NCBI GenBank assembly: GCA_036386415.1
Contig: DASVVT010000010.1
Span: 1 to 64,000, forward strand
Direction: 5' to 3'
Source of the DNA: DASVVT01 sp036386415
GTDB lineage: Bacteria; Acidobacteriota; Blastocatellia; Pyrinomonadales; Pyrinomonadaceae
DNA: 64,000 bases
Every line of letters starts with the position of its first letter. The stretch's first letter is position 1. The translations under genes and the position numbers were made by a program. Below, piece by piece: positions 52,573 to 61,305 of the stretch. The notes below the pieces were generated by a model. The model ran no database searches. It was given only the letters and a program-made list of their open reading frames with translations, and was not told where the DNA came from.

Positions 52573-53308
52573 GTCTTAACTCCAAATTGTTGGCTCCGGT
52601 TTCGGCGACCATGTTCGACGCTCTCAACAGGCTCTCGAACGTTCCGGCGTCCGTCCACCAGCCTTCCAGCTCATTCCAGGTCATCTCGTCGCGCTCGATG
52701 TAGGCGTTGTTGACGTCCGTGATCTCCAGCTCGCCGCGCTCAGAAGGCTTCAAGGTGCGAATGATACTGAACACGTCTGCGTCATAGAGGTAGATGCCGA
52801 TGACGGCATACTCGGATTTCGGTACGGCGGGCTTCTCTTCGATGCGCAGGACGCGGCGGCCATCAAGCTCAGGCACGCCGAAGCGCTGCGGATCGTTGAC
52901 CTTCTTCAAGAGAATCTTTGCGCCGCCTCCCTGGTGACGATAAGAGCGGACAGCCGCGCGTATGTTGCCCTCTATGATGTTGTCGCCGAGCACGACGCAG
53001 ACGGGATCGCCCGCCGCGAAATGCTCGACGAGCGAGAGCGCCTCCGCGATGCCGCCCTCGCCCTCCTGGTACGTATAGTTAAGATGCTTCAGGCCGAACG
53101 CCTTTCCGTTGCCGAGCAGCTTCAAAAAATCGCCAGCCGAGTTGCCGCCCGTGACGATCATAATGTCCGTGATGCCAGCGTTGACCAGCGTCTGGATCGG
53201 GTAGTAGATCATCGGCTGGTTGTACACGGGCAGCAAGTGCTTGTTCGTCACAGCCGTCAGTGGCCGCAGCCGCGTGCCCAACCCACCGGCTAACACAACG
53301 CCTTTCAA
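52550..53308 (-). CDS. rmlA: Glucose-1-phosphate thymidylyltransferase (RmlA-type)
   Basis: Nucleotidyltransferase that makes dTDP-glucose (or another NDP-sugar) from sugar-1-phosphate. Motifs: GGLGTRLRPLT (8-18), KHLLPVYNQPMIYYPI and the EEKPAVPKS loop; G-rich and Lys residues for the nucleotide are in place. At 252 residues it matches the short RmlA form. The start is TTG 53308: GGAGGA lies 9 nt upstream and the sequence begins MKGVVLAGG as family members do; the longer frame upstream runs into a fold-back repeat. It is followed by the RmlC-like gene with a 23-nt overlap. Confidence 0.88.
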   Translation of the reverse strand: MKGVVLAGGLGTRLRPLTAVTNKHLLPVYNQPMIYYPIQTLVNAGITDIMIVTGGNSAGDFLKLLGNGKAFGLKHLNYTYQEGEGGIAEALSLVEHFAAGDPVCVVLGDNIIEGNIRAAVRSYRHQGGGAKILLKKVNDPQRFGVPELDGRRVLRIEEKPAVPKSEYAVIGIYLYDADVFSIIRTLKPSERGELEITDVNNAYIERDEMTWNELEGWWTDAGTFESLLRASNMVAETGANNLELRHAAQVSA

Positions 53309-53337
53309 TACAGGTTCTCCTCCGATAACAAAGGTTT

Positions 53338-53439
53338 GATTAAACGCAGAGGACGCAAAGTCTGTTCGCAAAGGACGCAGAGAGTTGAACCTCCTTTGCG
53401 TCCTTTGCGTCTTCCTCCTCTGCGCTCTTTGCGTTCAAA
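53338..53439. repeat. Fold-back repeat element, CGCAAAG word family (9-nt period)
   Basis: TTAAACGCAGAGGACGCAAAG and the partner ending CTCTTTGCGTTCAA carry CGCAAAGGA-type words every 9 nt. It lies between the methyltransferase stop (53445) and the rmlA start. Confidence 0.8.
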
Positions 53440-53444
53440 TCTGC

Positions 53445-54380
53445 TCAAATCTTAACAGCCCACGTTTCAATGTATGTTCCGAGATTGCCCATGCGGCTTG
53501 TCGCCGTCACGACCTGCGCCGCCAGTCTTTCCAGAGCGCCGAGCGCGCCGCCATGAGCGGGAACCATCGCCTGCCCCGCATAGACCTGCCACACCTTCGG
53601 CTTCAGTCCATGCTTGGCGAGCAGGGCGCGAAGCGCGCGTGGGCTGTAGCCGAAGACGTGATAAGGCGAAAAGGTCGGCGCGAGATGGACGACCCAGTCA
53701 CGCCCGCGTACTTTCTGATACAGATTGCCGACGCGAAAATAGAGCCCCGCTTCGTTGGGCACGTCCACGTAAAGAGCCCCGCCCGGACGAAGGATGCGCG
53801 CGATCTCGCGCACGGTCTCATCAGGATTGTAGAGGTGCTCAAGCACAGACCCCATCACGACAACATCGAAAGAGCCTTCACGGAAGCCGCAGTTCTCGAC
53901 CGGCTCGCGCCTGATCTCCGCCCCCGAAAAGCTGGCAGCGTGACGCGCGAATGGTTCCGAGGGCTCGATGCCTGTGGCAGACCAGCCCGCGTCTTGCGCC
54001 ACGTGCAGCAACTCGCCGCGCCCTGCGCCGATGTCAAGCAGGCGACCCTTAGCTCCCGTCAGCTCTTCCGCCTGCCTGATTATTCCAGCCGCCGCAGCGC
54101 CACGCGCCGCCGTATCGTGCTGCTCGAAATAGTCGTCCGGCGGCAGGCCGTAATGCTGCTCCATTCCGCCCAGAGGCACGGGCATCGGATTCGGGAATAC
54201 AAGGCCACACTTACCACAGCGCCAGACCTCGCACTCCACCCCCAGGCTCTCCCTGTGCGCCGCGCCGCCGCGCCGCCCCAGCAATTTCGTCGGCAGCACC
54301 TCACAGATCGGACACACCTGCTCAAGCCATCGATATGCCTCTTTAACGTTCGTCTGCTCTACTGTGAGCGTGTCAGTCAT
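53445..54380 (-). CDS. Zinc-ribbon SAM-dependent methyltransferase
   Basis: A 311-residue enzyme with N-terminal CPIC and CGKC zinc-ribbon pairs and a central Rossmann domain: LLDIGAGRGELLHVA, GIEPSEPFARHA, and GSVLEHLYNPDETV as the later motif. The C-terminal part (YHVFGYSPRALRALLAKHG) is typical of methyltransferases acting on nucleotide sugars or lipid-linked glycans. The start is ATG 54380; the 23 codons upstream derive from 7-mer words (TCGTAAA) and are unlikely to be native. It is one of three zinc-ribbon methyltransferases in the window. Confidence 0.82.
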   Translation of the reverse strand: MTDTLTVEQTNVKEAYRWLEQVCPICEVLPTKLLGRRGGAAHRESLGVECEVWRCGKCGLVFPNPMPVPLGGMEQHYGLPPDDYFEQHDTAARGAAAAGIIRQAEELTGAKGRLLDIGAGRGELLHVAQDAGWSATGIEPSEPFARHAASFSGAEIRREPVENCGFREGSFDVVVMGSVLEHLYNPDETVREIARILRPGGALYVDVPNEAGLYFRVGNLYQKVRGRDWVVHLAPTFSPYHVFGYSPRALRALLAKHGLKPKVWQVYAGQAMVPAHGGALGALERLAAQVVTATSRMGNLGTYIETWAVKI

Positions 54381-54381
54381 G

Positions 54382-54418
54382 TTCGTAAATCGTAAATCCT
54401 GGATCGTAAATCGTGCGC
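54382..54418. repeat. Short 7-mer words (TCGTAAA) upstream of the methyltransferase gene
   Basis: TCGTAAA occurs twice in tandem, then again after seven other bases (GTAAATCGTAAATCCTGG, GATCGTAAATCG). There is no inverted partner. It lies between the AsnB stop and the methyltransferase start. Confidence 0.5.
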
Positions 54419-54432
54419 GTCGGTTCGTCGAG

Positions 54433-56322
54433 CTACGCGCTACGGTCAATAAATCTCTCGAACCACAATTCGAGCATCAGGAGCGTCCACAGTTGGTGAG
54501 CATGATCGCGCACTCCGCTCGTGTGCTCTTCGACCATGCGCTTAACCGATTCGGGCTTGAAGAACCCGCGCTTGAGAGCCCGTTCCGACAACAGATTCTC
54601 GCGCAGGAACCCTCGCATCTCGCCGCGAAACCAGTGGCCTATGGGAACGCCGAAGCCCATCTTGCGTCGCTTCAAATTCTCCGCCGGAAGAAGACGCTTG
54701 AGCATACGCTTTAAGAGATACTTGGTCGTCAAGCCCCTGAGCTTCATGCCTTCCGGCAGACTCGCCGCAAACTCTATCACATGATGATCCAGGAAAGGCG
54801 AGCGCGCTTCCAGGGAGACGGCCATGCTCGCAATATCGACCTTGACGAGCAGGTCGTTCGGCAGGTACGTCATCGTGTCTGCCAGAAGCGCCGCATCGAC
54901 AACGCCTGCGCCATTCGCCCGCGCGAACCAGGGCTCTATGAAGCTGGCGGCGTCGAGCCCTTCCGTCTCGTGTCGAAAGCTATCGGAATATAACTCGCTC
55001 TTCGCGTCGCGGTCGAAGACGCTCACCCAGCGCAGGTAGCGCTCGACCTTGGGCAAAGAGGCGGCGCTCAGGAATCGCTTGAGGTCTCGGACGCGGCTGC
55101 GGCGCAGCTCCGAAGAAGGGAGCAGCCCGACGCCAGCGGAGATCAACTGATCGCGCAGTATGCCGGGCAGCCTGTGATACCTTTCCGCCAGTTGCATCGC
55201 GGCATAGCGCTCGTAGCCTGCAAAGCACTCGTCGCCGCCGTCGCCATTGAGCGCGACGGTAACGTGTCGGCGTGTCTCGCGCGAGACGTAGTAGGTCGGA
55301 ATCGCGGACGAATCAGCGTAGGGCTCGCCGTAGTGCTCAACGAGTGTCGGCAGGACATCGAGCGCGCGAGGGCGCACGATGAACTCGTGATGCTCCGCGC
55401 CGACATGCTGCGCGACGCGGCGCGCGTGATGCAGCTCAGAGAAATCCTGCTCCTCGAAGCCGATAGAGAAGGTCTTAACGGGATCGCTTGATTCCTCGCT
55501 CATCAGGGCGACGATGGCGCTTGAGTCGATGCCTCCCGAAAGAAACGCGCCGAGCGGCACTTCCGAGATGAGCCGCAGGCGCACGGCTTCGCGAAGCGTT
55601 GAGATGGCACGCTCGCCCGCCTCCTCTTCACTGATCCTCAGCTTTTTCGAGAAGTCCGGCTGCCAGTAGCGCTCGATCTTGATCTCGCCCCGCCGGTAGG
55701 TGAGCGTGTGTCCCGGCTCAAGCTTGCGTATGGCGCGATAGGCCGTGAGCGGCGCGGGCACGCACATGAAGGAGAGGTAATAGTGTATGGCGCGGCGGTC
55801 GATCTCGCGGCTCACCCCTGGGTGCAGCAGCAGCGCCGTGAACTCCGAGCCGAAAACGAGCTGCCCTTCCAATTCAGCATAGAGCAGCGGCTTCTTGCCG
55901 ACGCGGTCGCGCGCCAGCAGCAGCTCCTCTCGCAGAGTGTCCCAGATGGCGAAGGCGAACATGCCGCGCAGGTACTTCGGACAGTCCTTGCCGTAGCGGT
56001 CATAAAGCTGAATGATCGCCTCCGTATCGCTGTCGGTTGCAAAGCGATGTCCGAGCTTTTCCAGGTGCTCGCGCAGCTCCCTGTAGTTATAGATTTCACC
56101 GTTGAAGACGATGCACGCCGTGCCCGCTTCGTTATAGATCGGCTGCTGCCCGCCTTTGAGGTCGATGATGGCAAGCCGACGCATCGCCAACCCTATCGAC
56201 CCCTTCAGATAGTAGCCGTCTTCATCCGGCCCACGATGGCGCACGGCTTCGCACATGCGCGAGAGCAACGCGGCGTCAACCGGTCGGTCGTCACTACGAA
56301 CTATGCCTACGATTCCACACAC
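54433..56322 (-). CDS. asnB: Asparagine synthase (glutamine-hydrolysing)
   Basis: A 629-residue AsnB-type enzyme. The start is GTG 56322, fixed by the need for the catalytic Cys at position 2 (MCGIVG). The glutaminase domain (1-about 210) has HRGPDEDG and NGEIYNY; the synthetase domain has the PPi loop SGGIDSS (262-268) and later YLLKRMLK near the C-terminus. It uses glutamine nitrogen to amidate a carboxylate through an adenylate. Copies in polysaccharide loci are thought to amidate uronic acids or related sugar acids rather than aspartate; that role is inferred from its position among glycosyltransferase genes. Confidence 0.88.
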   Translation of the reverse strand: MCGIVGIVRSDDRPVDAALLSRMCEAVRHRGPDEDGYYLKGSIGLAMRRLAIIDLKGGQQPIYNEAGTACIVFNGEIYNYRELREHLEKLGHRFATDSDTEAIIQLYDRYGKDCPKYLRGMFAFAIWDTLREELLLARDRVGKKPLLYAELEGQLVFGSEFTALLLHPGVSREIDRRAIHYYLSFMCVPAPLTAYRAIRKLEPGHTLTYRRGEIKIERYWQPDFSKKLRISEEEAGERAISTLREAVRLRLISEVPLGAFLSGGIDSSAIVALMSEESSDPVKTFSIGFEEQDFSELHHARRVAQHVGAEHHEFIVRPRALDVLPTLVEHYGEPYADSSAIPTYYVSRETRRHVTVALNGDGGDECFAGYERYAAMQLAERYHRLPGILRDQLISAGVGLLPSSELRRSRVRDLKRFLSAASLPKVERYLRWVSVFDRDAKSELYSDSFRHETEGLDAASFIEPWFARANGAGVVDAALLADTMTYLPNDLLVKVDIASMAVSLEARSPFLDHHVIEFAASLPEGMKLRGLTTKYLLKRMLKRLLPAENLKRRKMGFGVPIGHWFRGEMRGFLRENLLSERALKRGFFKPESVKRMVEEHTSGVRDHAHQLWTLLMLELWFERFIDRSA

Positions 56323-56353
56323 GTCAGATATTCTGTGGACAAAGCGGCGCGGC

Positions 56354-57700
56354 TCAACGCTGATACCGCTCTTTATCCGCCTCCCTTTCCATCAACTCCT
56401 GCCGCTTCTTGTCCTCCCTCTTCTCTTTAATCAGGATGAAGCCGACGGCCACGAACATGAAATAGAAGATCAGCAGTTGCGCGCGCTGGCGATAGGCCGT
56501 GCCGATGTTGCCCTGGAAGAGCGAGTAAGCGAGGGTCAGCATAGGCGTAAAGATCAGTATCGGCGAAGCCTGGCGCAAACGATACTTGATGGTAAACCAG
56601 ACGCCGAGCACCAGCAGCGGAAACGAAAGCCACCAGATGAGCATCTCCGGCAGCGTGATGCTCTGGCGCAGAGATGCCAGTTGCCACGGGAAGGGCGCGA
56701 ACAGTAGATACAGGAGCCCCATCGGGATGGTCGTTAAAGCGCCGGAGGTCGTCGAGACGTCAACCTCCTGGGAGAAGCCGGATTGTCCGGTCTGCGCCTG
56801 ATCGAGGCGGCTGCGCTGCACGGCCTCAAGGTTTCCGTAGGTCTCATACTGAACGGTCGCGTAACGTAGCACCCCCATGTAAGTGAGCGACAGGCTGATC
56901 CCGATGATGACGATGAACTGGCGCAGAAAGCTTTGCGCCGTGACGGCGCGCATCCCGATGATGAAAGCCCCGCCGATGGCCGCCACCATCATGTAAAAGA
57001 CATAGAACCGAAGGCTCAGCAGGGCGAAGAGCGAGCACACCAGCATGACGAAATACTTGGTGCTGAAGCGCGCTCCCAGCTCAAGCGCGGCGAGCATCGA
57101 AGCGGCCAGCAGAAACACAATCGGCCCGTCTTTCAACCCCTGCGCAGACCACAGCACGAGGCTCGGGTAGAAGGCGACGAAGAGGCAGGCGACGCGCGCC
57201 ACCCTGACGTTGCCGAAGACGTGGCGCGCGCACAGGTAGATGACGGGCGCTGTGGCAGCTCCCATCACGGAATTAAGGAACTGTATGGCGAGCATGTTGC
57301 GACCGACCATGCCGTAAACGACGGCCACCAGGTAGAGCATTCCCCAGCCGCCCCCGCTGTCACCGCCCATGAAATAGTTGGTCAAAGCCGTGAAATAACT
57401 GTCGCCGTACCAGGACTGCAAGAGCGCATAACCGAACAGGTCGTACTGGAAGGCATCGCCGCCGAAGAAAGCCTGCAAGTTGAAGGCGAAGATCAACGCC
57501 CCGACGGCCATTCTCAGGTACAGCGCGGCGACGAACAGCCGAACCAGAAAATGCTTATCATCCTCCACACGCGAGATAAAAACTCCCGCGAGCAACGCCG
57601 GCATGACGCACACCACGATAGCCGCCGCGCCAAAACCCGGCAGGAGCACTGCGATGCTCACGCAAAGCACAAGACCTATGAGAAGAAGAAGACCGTTCAT
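56354..57700 (-). CDS. Multi-spanning membrane protein, GT-C-like
   Basis: A 448-residue protein with about eleven hydrophobic segments. After the second or third helix comes GGDAFQYDLFGYALLQSWYG (about 83-102), an acidic loop reminiscent of GT-C transferases, and FYPSLVLWSAQGLKDGP later resembles the corresponding region of such proteins. The C-terminus ends with a charged tail (KREDKKRQELMEREADK). Neither a Wzy_C loop nor a Wzx (flippase) pattern was recognised. It may transfer a sugar outside the membrane or act in polymerisation. It is codirectional with AsnB and the hexapeptide acyltransferase. Confidence 0.55.
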   Translation of the reverse strand: MNGLLLLIGLVLCVSIAVLLPGFGAAAIVVCVMPALLAGVFISRVEDDKHFLVRLFVAALYLRMAVGALIFAFNLQAFFGGDAFQYDLFGYALLQSWYGDSYFTALTNYFMGGDSGGGWGMLYLVAVVYGMVGRNMLAIQFLNSVMGAATAPVIYLCARHVFGNVRVARVACLFVAFYPSLVLWSAQGLKDGPIVFLLAASMLAALELGARFSTKYFVMLVCSLFALLSLRFYVFYMMVAAIGGAFIIGMRAVTAQSFLRQFIVIIGISLSLTYMGVLRYATVQYETYGNLEAVQRSRLDQAQTGQSGFSQEVDVSTTSGALTTIPMGLLYLLFAPFPWQLASLRQSITLPEMLIWWLSFPLLVLGVWFTIKYRLRQASPILIFTPMLTLAYSLFQGNIGTAYRQRAQLLIFYFMFVAVGFILIKEKREDKKRQELMEREADKERYQR

Positions 57701-57706
57701 AAATTC

Positions 57707-57811
57707 AAGGGATGAGGGATGAGGGATGAGGGATGAAAGGGTTGAATGATTTGTTCAATTGAGCAATTGATTTAATCTTATTCATCCCTCATCCCTCCGC
57801 CCTTATCCCTT
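57707..57811. repeat. Fold-back repeat element, GATGAGG word family with G4 motif
   Basis: GGGATGA words repeat every 7 nt (57709-57737) with a CCCTCAT-type partner at 57781-57811. The left arm has four GGG runs separated by ATGA (57709-57732), a perfect G-quadruplex pattern. The acyltransferase stop codon lies in the right arm. Confidence 0.8.
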
Positions 57812-58538
57812 AAACGTCGTCCGGCAGATCGGGGCGCGTTTTTTGTTCGATCAAGAAAGTATCCTCGGCGCTCAGCAGTTTGATCGATTTTGCCGGAACG
57901 CCCGCGATCAAATGGTTCTCTTCGGTCAGTTGCCCTGTGATCACAGACCCGATGCCGACGATGCAGCGCGAAGGGATCGAGCCGCCTGGGGCGACGCGAA
58001 TCTCCGAGCCGATGTAGGTGAACGAGCCGATCTGGATGGGGCGCGTGCGCTGCCGGTTGTGCGTCCAGAGGCTTGAGTTGCGCCCTCCCAGGATGGTGCG
58101 CCGTCCGATCTCCACGCGATCCGTAAAATCTATCTTGTGTCCGGTCGTGACGATGCTTCCCTCGCCGAGCAGGAACACAGGCTCGACCGCGTTGACCACG
58201 TCAGGCTCTGGAATGGAGTTGATCTCGTTCATGCGTATAATCTCTGAAAAACGGCCGAGCCGCGCCTCATCCCCGCCGCGCAGGATATTCAGGTGTCCGA
58301 TGCGCGCATGATCCCCGATGGTCAAGCTCTTCACACCGATCACGACGTTAAGATGTCCCACACGGACATCGTCCTCAATGACGCACTCGGCGGCGTCGAT
58401 GATGCTCAAACCGATACGCACGCGCTTACCGATCCGGTAGCCGAAGAAGAGACGATAACACGGTCGCTTGAGAAAAGACGGCAGCACGGCAACCATCGCG
58501 AGCACGGCGAGCCGTAATTTGCTCGTTCGACGAGACAT
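57810..58538 (-). CDS. Hexapeptide-repeat (left-handed beta-helix) acyltransferase
   Basis: A 242-residue protein. The start is ATG 58538; the longer frame upstream is encoded by a GATGAGG repeat. After a basic N-terminal helix (about 8-36), repeated [LIV]G-x4 units appear (CVIEDDVRVGHLNVVIGV, LTIGDHARIGHLNILRG, RVEIGRRTILGG, IQIGSFTYIGSEIRVAPG), typical of acetyl- or acyltransferases that use acyl-CoA. The loop HKIDFTDRVEIG breaks the coil and may hold the active-site His. It likely modifies a sugar of the exopolysaccharide. Confidence 0.8.
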   Translation of the reverse strand: MSRRTSKLRLAVLAMVAVLPSFLKRPCYRLFFGYRIGKRVRIGLSIIDAAECVIEDDVRVGHLNVVIGVKSLTIGDHARIGHLNILRGGDEARLGRFSEIIRMNEINSIPEPDVVNAVEPVFLLGEGSIVTTGHKIDFTDRVEIGRRTILGGRNSSLWTHNRQRTRPIQIGSFTYIGSEIRVAPGGSIPSRCIVGIGSVITGQLTEENHLIAGVPAKSIKLLSAEDTFLIEQKTRPDLPDDV

Positions 58539-58546
58539 CGCCAAGG

Positions 58547-58655
58547 GAGGACGGAGGGATGAGGGATGAGGGATGAGGGATGAAGAAAGACATTCTTGCT
58601 TTAATTCATCCCTCATCCCTCATCCCTCATCCCTTCGCAAGTCCCTCATCCCTCC
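58547..58655. repeat. Fold-back repeat element, GATGAGG word family with G4 motif
   Basis: Left words GATGAGG (58554-58583) and right words CATCCCT (58608-58655) pair. GGG runs at 58556, 58563, 58570 and 58577 form a perfect G4 pattern on the plus strand, and CCC runs of the right arm give one on the minus strand. It covers the tail end of the GT4 gene at 58627. Confidence 0.8.
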
Positions 58656-59754
58656 TTTCGCCTGCCGCTTCGCGCAGCGCCTCGGCCAGTTTGTCGGCCT
58701 GCGCCGGGACTGTATAGTGCCGAAGGGCGTGGTCGCGTCCGGCCTTCCCCATGCGCTCTCGACGGTCTGTGTCCGTCAATAAAGCTCTCAAGCTCTCGCG
58801 CCATTCATCCTGCGTCTCGGCGCAAAAGTGCGTGACATCCTTCTCTCCGATCTCGGCGCAGGCTGCCACGGGCGTGACCACGTAGGGGATGCCGACCGCC
58901 ATATACTGTATCGCCTTGAAGCCGGACTTGCCGGTCGCCCACTGGTCTGCGTAAAGCCCGACATTAATCGGATAGAGACCGATGTCGAAGGATTGAAAAT
59001 CCTCTATCTCGCGTTCCAGACTCCAATCGAGGTTTTCGACCGAGACGCCCGGCACGCTGATCTCACGACGGCCTGCCCCGACCACCTTGAGGCGAAAGCG
59101 TGTGCTTTGCGCCAACTCCTGCAAGGCCGGAAAGATCGACTCCAGATAAGGATAGGTCGAATGCGTACCGATCCAGCCGAGCACCAGAGGCTCTCCCGCA
59201 GGGCGCGCGCGCTCCAATGGTCGAAACCGCTCCGTATCAACCACGGTCGGGATGATTCGGGCTCGCCCGCCGAGGCTCGACACATACTCGGCGATTGAGC
59301 GATTGCCGCACGTCACGACACGCGCCCAACGGATCAGATCGTTCGTTTTAGTGAACCACTTAAGCGCGCTCCCCAGGCGTCCGTACGTCGGGCTAGTATA
59401 TGAGACGTAGGTGGCATCGTCCAAATCAAGAACCATCGGGCAGCGCCCCACGCGCGTCGCCAGCCATTCGACGAGCGGCGGGCCGAACATCATCGCCTCG
59501 CGCTGCACGAGCAGCACATCCACAGAGCGCGCCTCCAGGACATCCCCCAAACGGCGGAGCGCGCTTCGTGCGAGCCCCAGCGCCGTGCGCGGCATCTGCG
59601 AGCGTCTGTAGAGCGAGCTGAAGAGCCGCGAATCCAGAAACGGGCGCACCGTCAACTCAATGCCGCGCTCCGCAAGCGGAGCAATGAACTGTTCGAGACG
59701 GTAGCGGGTCGCGGCGGCTTCAACCGGATATGAGGCGAGGGCCAGAACTTTCAT
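58627..59754 (-). CDS. Family 4 glycosyltransferase
   Basis: GT-B enzyme of 375 residues. The C-terminal donor-binding domain has VLGWIGTHSTYPYLESI, LDWSLEREIEDFQSFDIGLYP and KSGFKAIQYMAVGIP, the E/K-rich region of GT4. The N-terminal domain has DLDDATYVSYTSPTYG, a less common acceptor-side motif. The final codons (GERRDEGLAKG) are partly derived from the adjacent repeat. It is codirectional with a further GT4 gene (59888) and probably adds successive sugars of one repeat unit. Confidence 0.83.
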   Translation of the reverse strand: MKVLALASYPVEAAATRYRLEQFIAPLAERGIELTVRPFLDSRLFSSLYRRSQMPRTALGLARSALRRLGDVLEARSVDVLLVQREAMMFGPPLVEWLATRVGRCPMVLDLDDATYVSYTSPTYGRLGSALKWFTKTNDLIRWARVVTCGNRSIAEYVSSLGGRARIIPTVVDTERFRPLERARPAGEPLVLGWIGTHSTYPYLESIFPALQELAQSTRFRLKVVGAGRREISVPGVSVENLDWSLEREIEDFQSFDIGLYPINVGLYADQWATGKSGFKAIQYMAVGIPYVVTPVAACAEIGEKDVTHFCAETQDEWRESLRALLTDTDRRERMGKAGRDHALRHYTVPAQADKLAEALREAAGERRDEGLAKG

Positions 59755-59887
59755 GCTCGACGATTCTAAAAGAAATTTTCACCACAAAAGGAGCGAAGAG
59801 AAGAATCACACACACCTGTGATTCCAGATTTGAAAAGCGCTTCATACACTCCGCGCCCCTCTTCCTGTCTGTTCATAGCCATTATAT

Positions 59888-61135
59888 TTACTGTTTGACG
59901 GCATACTGCCTTCCGGCCACTGCCTTCTGCCCCCTGTTCTCCTCCAGGCGCCTGTAGACGTTGCGATAACGAGCGCCCCCGACCTCGACCAGATCAAAAT
60001 GGCGGCGCGCCGAAGCAACGGTGCGCGCCCGTATCTCCGGATCACGGCTGAGCGCCAGCGCAGCCAGCGCAGCCTTCCTGTACGCCTCCTGGTCGAAAGC
60101 CTCGACCACGACGCCGACCTTCTCCGCGATGAGCAGCTCATCCGTATCGCCGATTCCGGCGTTACAGACCACAGGCAATCCGGCTGCCAGGTATTCTGGA
60201 ACTTTCGTCGGCGAAGCGGCGATCTGCGAGAACGTCGGCTTACGAAAGGAGAGCCCCAGGCGCGCCCGGCGAAGATGCGCAGGAACTTGCGCAGGAGGAA
60301 CTGCGCCGACCAGAAAATCTTGATCGTCCAACCCGACGCGCCTGAGCGTCGAGGTCGCAACGTGCGCCGAACTGGTCGTCATAATGCGCAGCCGCGCACG
60401 CGGCTCTTCTCTTTGCAGCTCTATGAAAAAGCGCCCCATCTCTTCCAGCATGTAGAGCCCTGTGACAGAGCCCGCATACACGACCTCGAACCGATCCGCG
60501 CGTGTCTGCGCCTCATCCGCTTCACTCTCTGCGAAGCGCGCGAAATCGACGCAACACGGGATCACTTCAATGCTTGCGGCCTCCTTGAGCCCGTGCTCGA
60601 CCAACCAGTCGCGCAGGCGATTGGTCAGCACAACCAACTGATCCGCACGCTTGATGCCCACCCGCTCGACTCTTTTGATCGCGCGAAACGGCGGCGACCC
60701 CTCCGCCCAGATACCTGCATCCGCATACTCCTCTGCCATCAGCCCGCGAATATCGAAGACGAGACGGCAATTCGCCCATTGCTGCGCGAGGAGCGCCATC
60801 GCCATCGGCACATGGGAGCGCGCATGAACCACTTCGACGCCTTCGCGCCGGATCAGGCGCGCCGCGCATCGCGCGCCCGCGACGATGTCGTACAGGGTGG
60901 CGGGCACGGACGGGCGCTTGTGATATGGAAGACTCAGCCAGCGTATGCCCGTCATTTGTAAGCGCGCGCTCCACTCTTCGACCAACGCACGAGGCCAAGC
61001 TCTTTGCTGATCCGGCTCAAAGGTCAGCAAGCTCACCTCTATGCCCGTCTCAGAGAGTTGCCGTAAGTAAGGCAACACCTGTGTCTGCACCAGTGGCTCG
61101 CGTAAACCGAAATAACAGATGTAAAGAGTCCGCAT
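59888..61135 (-). CDS. Family 4 glycosyltransferase
   Basis: GT-B enzyme of 415 residues from ATG 61135, which has GAGAGG 3-4 nt upstream; an in-frame TTG nine codons earlier is less likely. The N-terminal domain starts RTLYICYFGLREPLVQTQVL. The donor domain contains RFEVVYAGSVTGLYMLEE, VGAVPPAQVPAHLRRARLGLSF and TKVPEYLAAGLPVVCN. The extreme C-terminus (GQKAVAGRQYAVKQ) is encoded by a GGCAGAA-type 7-mer repeat and is probably an accretion. The donor sugar is unknown. Confidence 0.83.
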   Translation of the reverse strand: MRTLYICYFGLREPLVQTQVLPYLRQLSETGIEVSLLTFEPDQQRAWPRALVEEWSARLQMTGIRWLSLPYHKRPSVPATLYDIVAGARCAARLIRREGVEVVHARSHVPMAMALLAQQWANCRLVFDIRGLMAEEYADAGIWAEGSPPFRAIKRVERVGIKRADQLVVLTNRLRDWLVEHGLKEAASIEVIPCCVDFARFAESEADEAQTRADRFEVVYAGSVTGLYMLEEMGRFFIELQREEPRARLRIMTTSSAHVATSTLRRVGLDDQDFLVGAVPPAQVPAHLRRARLGLSFRKPTFSQIAASPTKVPEYLAAGLPVVCNAGIGDTDELLIAEKVGVVVEAFDQEAYRKAALAALALSRDPEIRARTVASARRHFDLVEVGGARYRNVYRRLEENRGQKAVAGRQYAVKQ

Positions 61136-61173
61136 CTCCCTCTCTGTTGTGATATTGGACAAAGGGGGTTTTC

Positions 61174-61273
61174 ACCACAGAGACACAGAGACACAGATAA
61201 GAAGAGATAGAAAAGGATGAGCGCCATACAAATCTATCAAAATCTTCTCCGTGTCTCTGTGTCTCTGTGGTTT
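61174..61273. repeat. Fold-back repeat element, CACAGAGA word family
   Basis: TCACCACAGAGACACAGAGA and GTGTCTCTGTGTCTCTGTGG are arms with an 8-nt word around a loop of about 50 nt. It lies between the GT4 start and the GT2 stop. Confidence 0.8.
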
Positions 61274-61305
61274 ATTTCCCATCGTCTAATGTCGCGCTTG
61301 ATCAT

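Noticed and set aside
52063..53308. Complete dTDP-rhamnose operon
   Set aside because: Only an RmlA-type and an RmlC-like gene are present; no RmlB or RmlD is in the window, so only the two enzymes are named.
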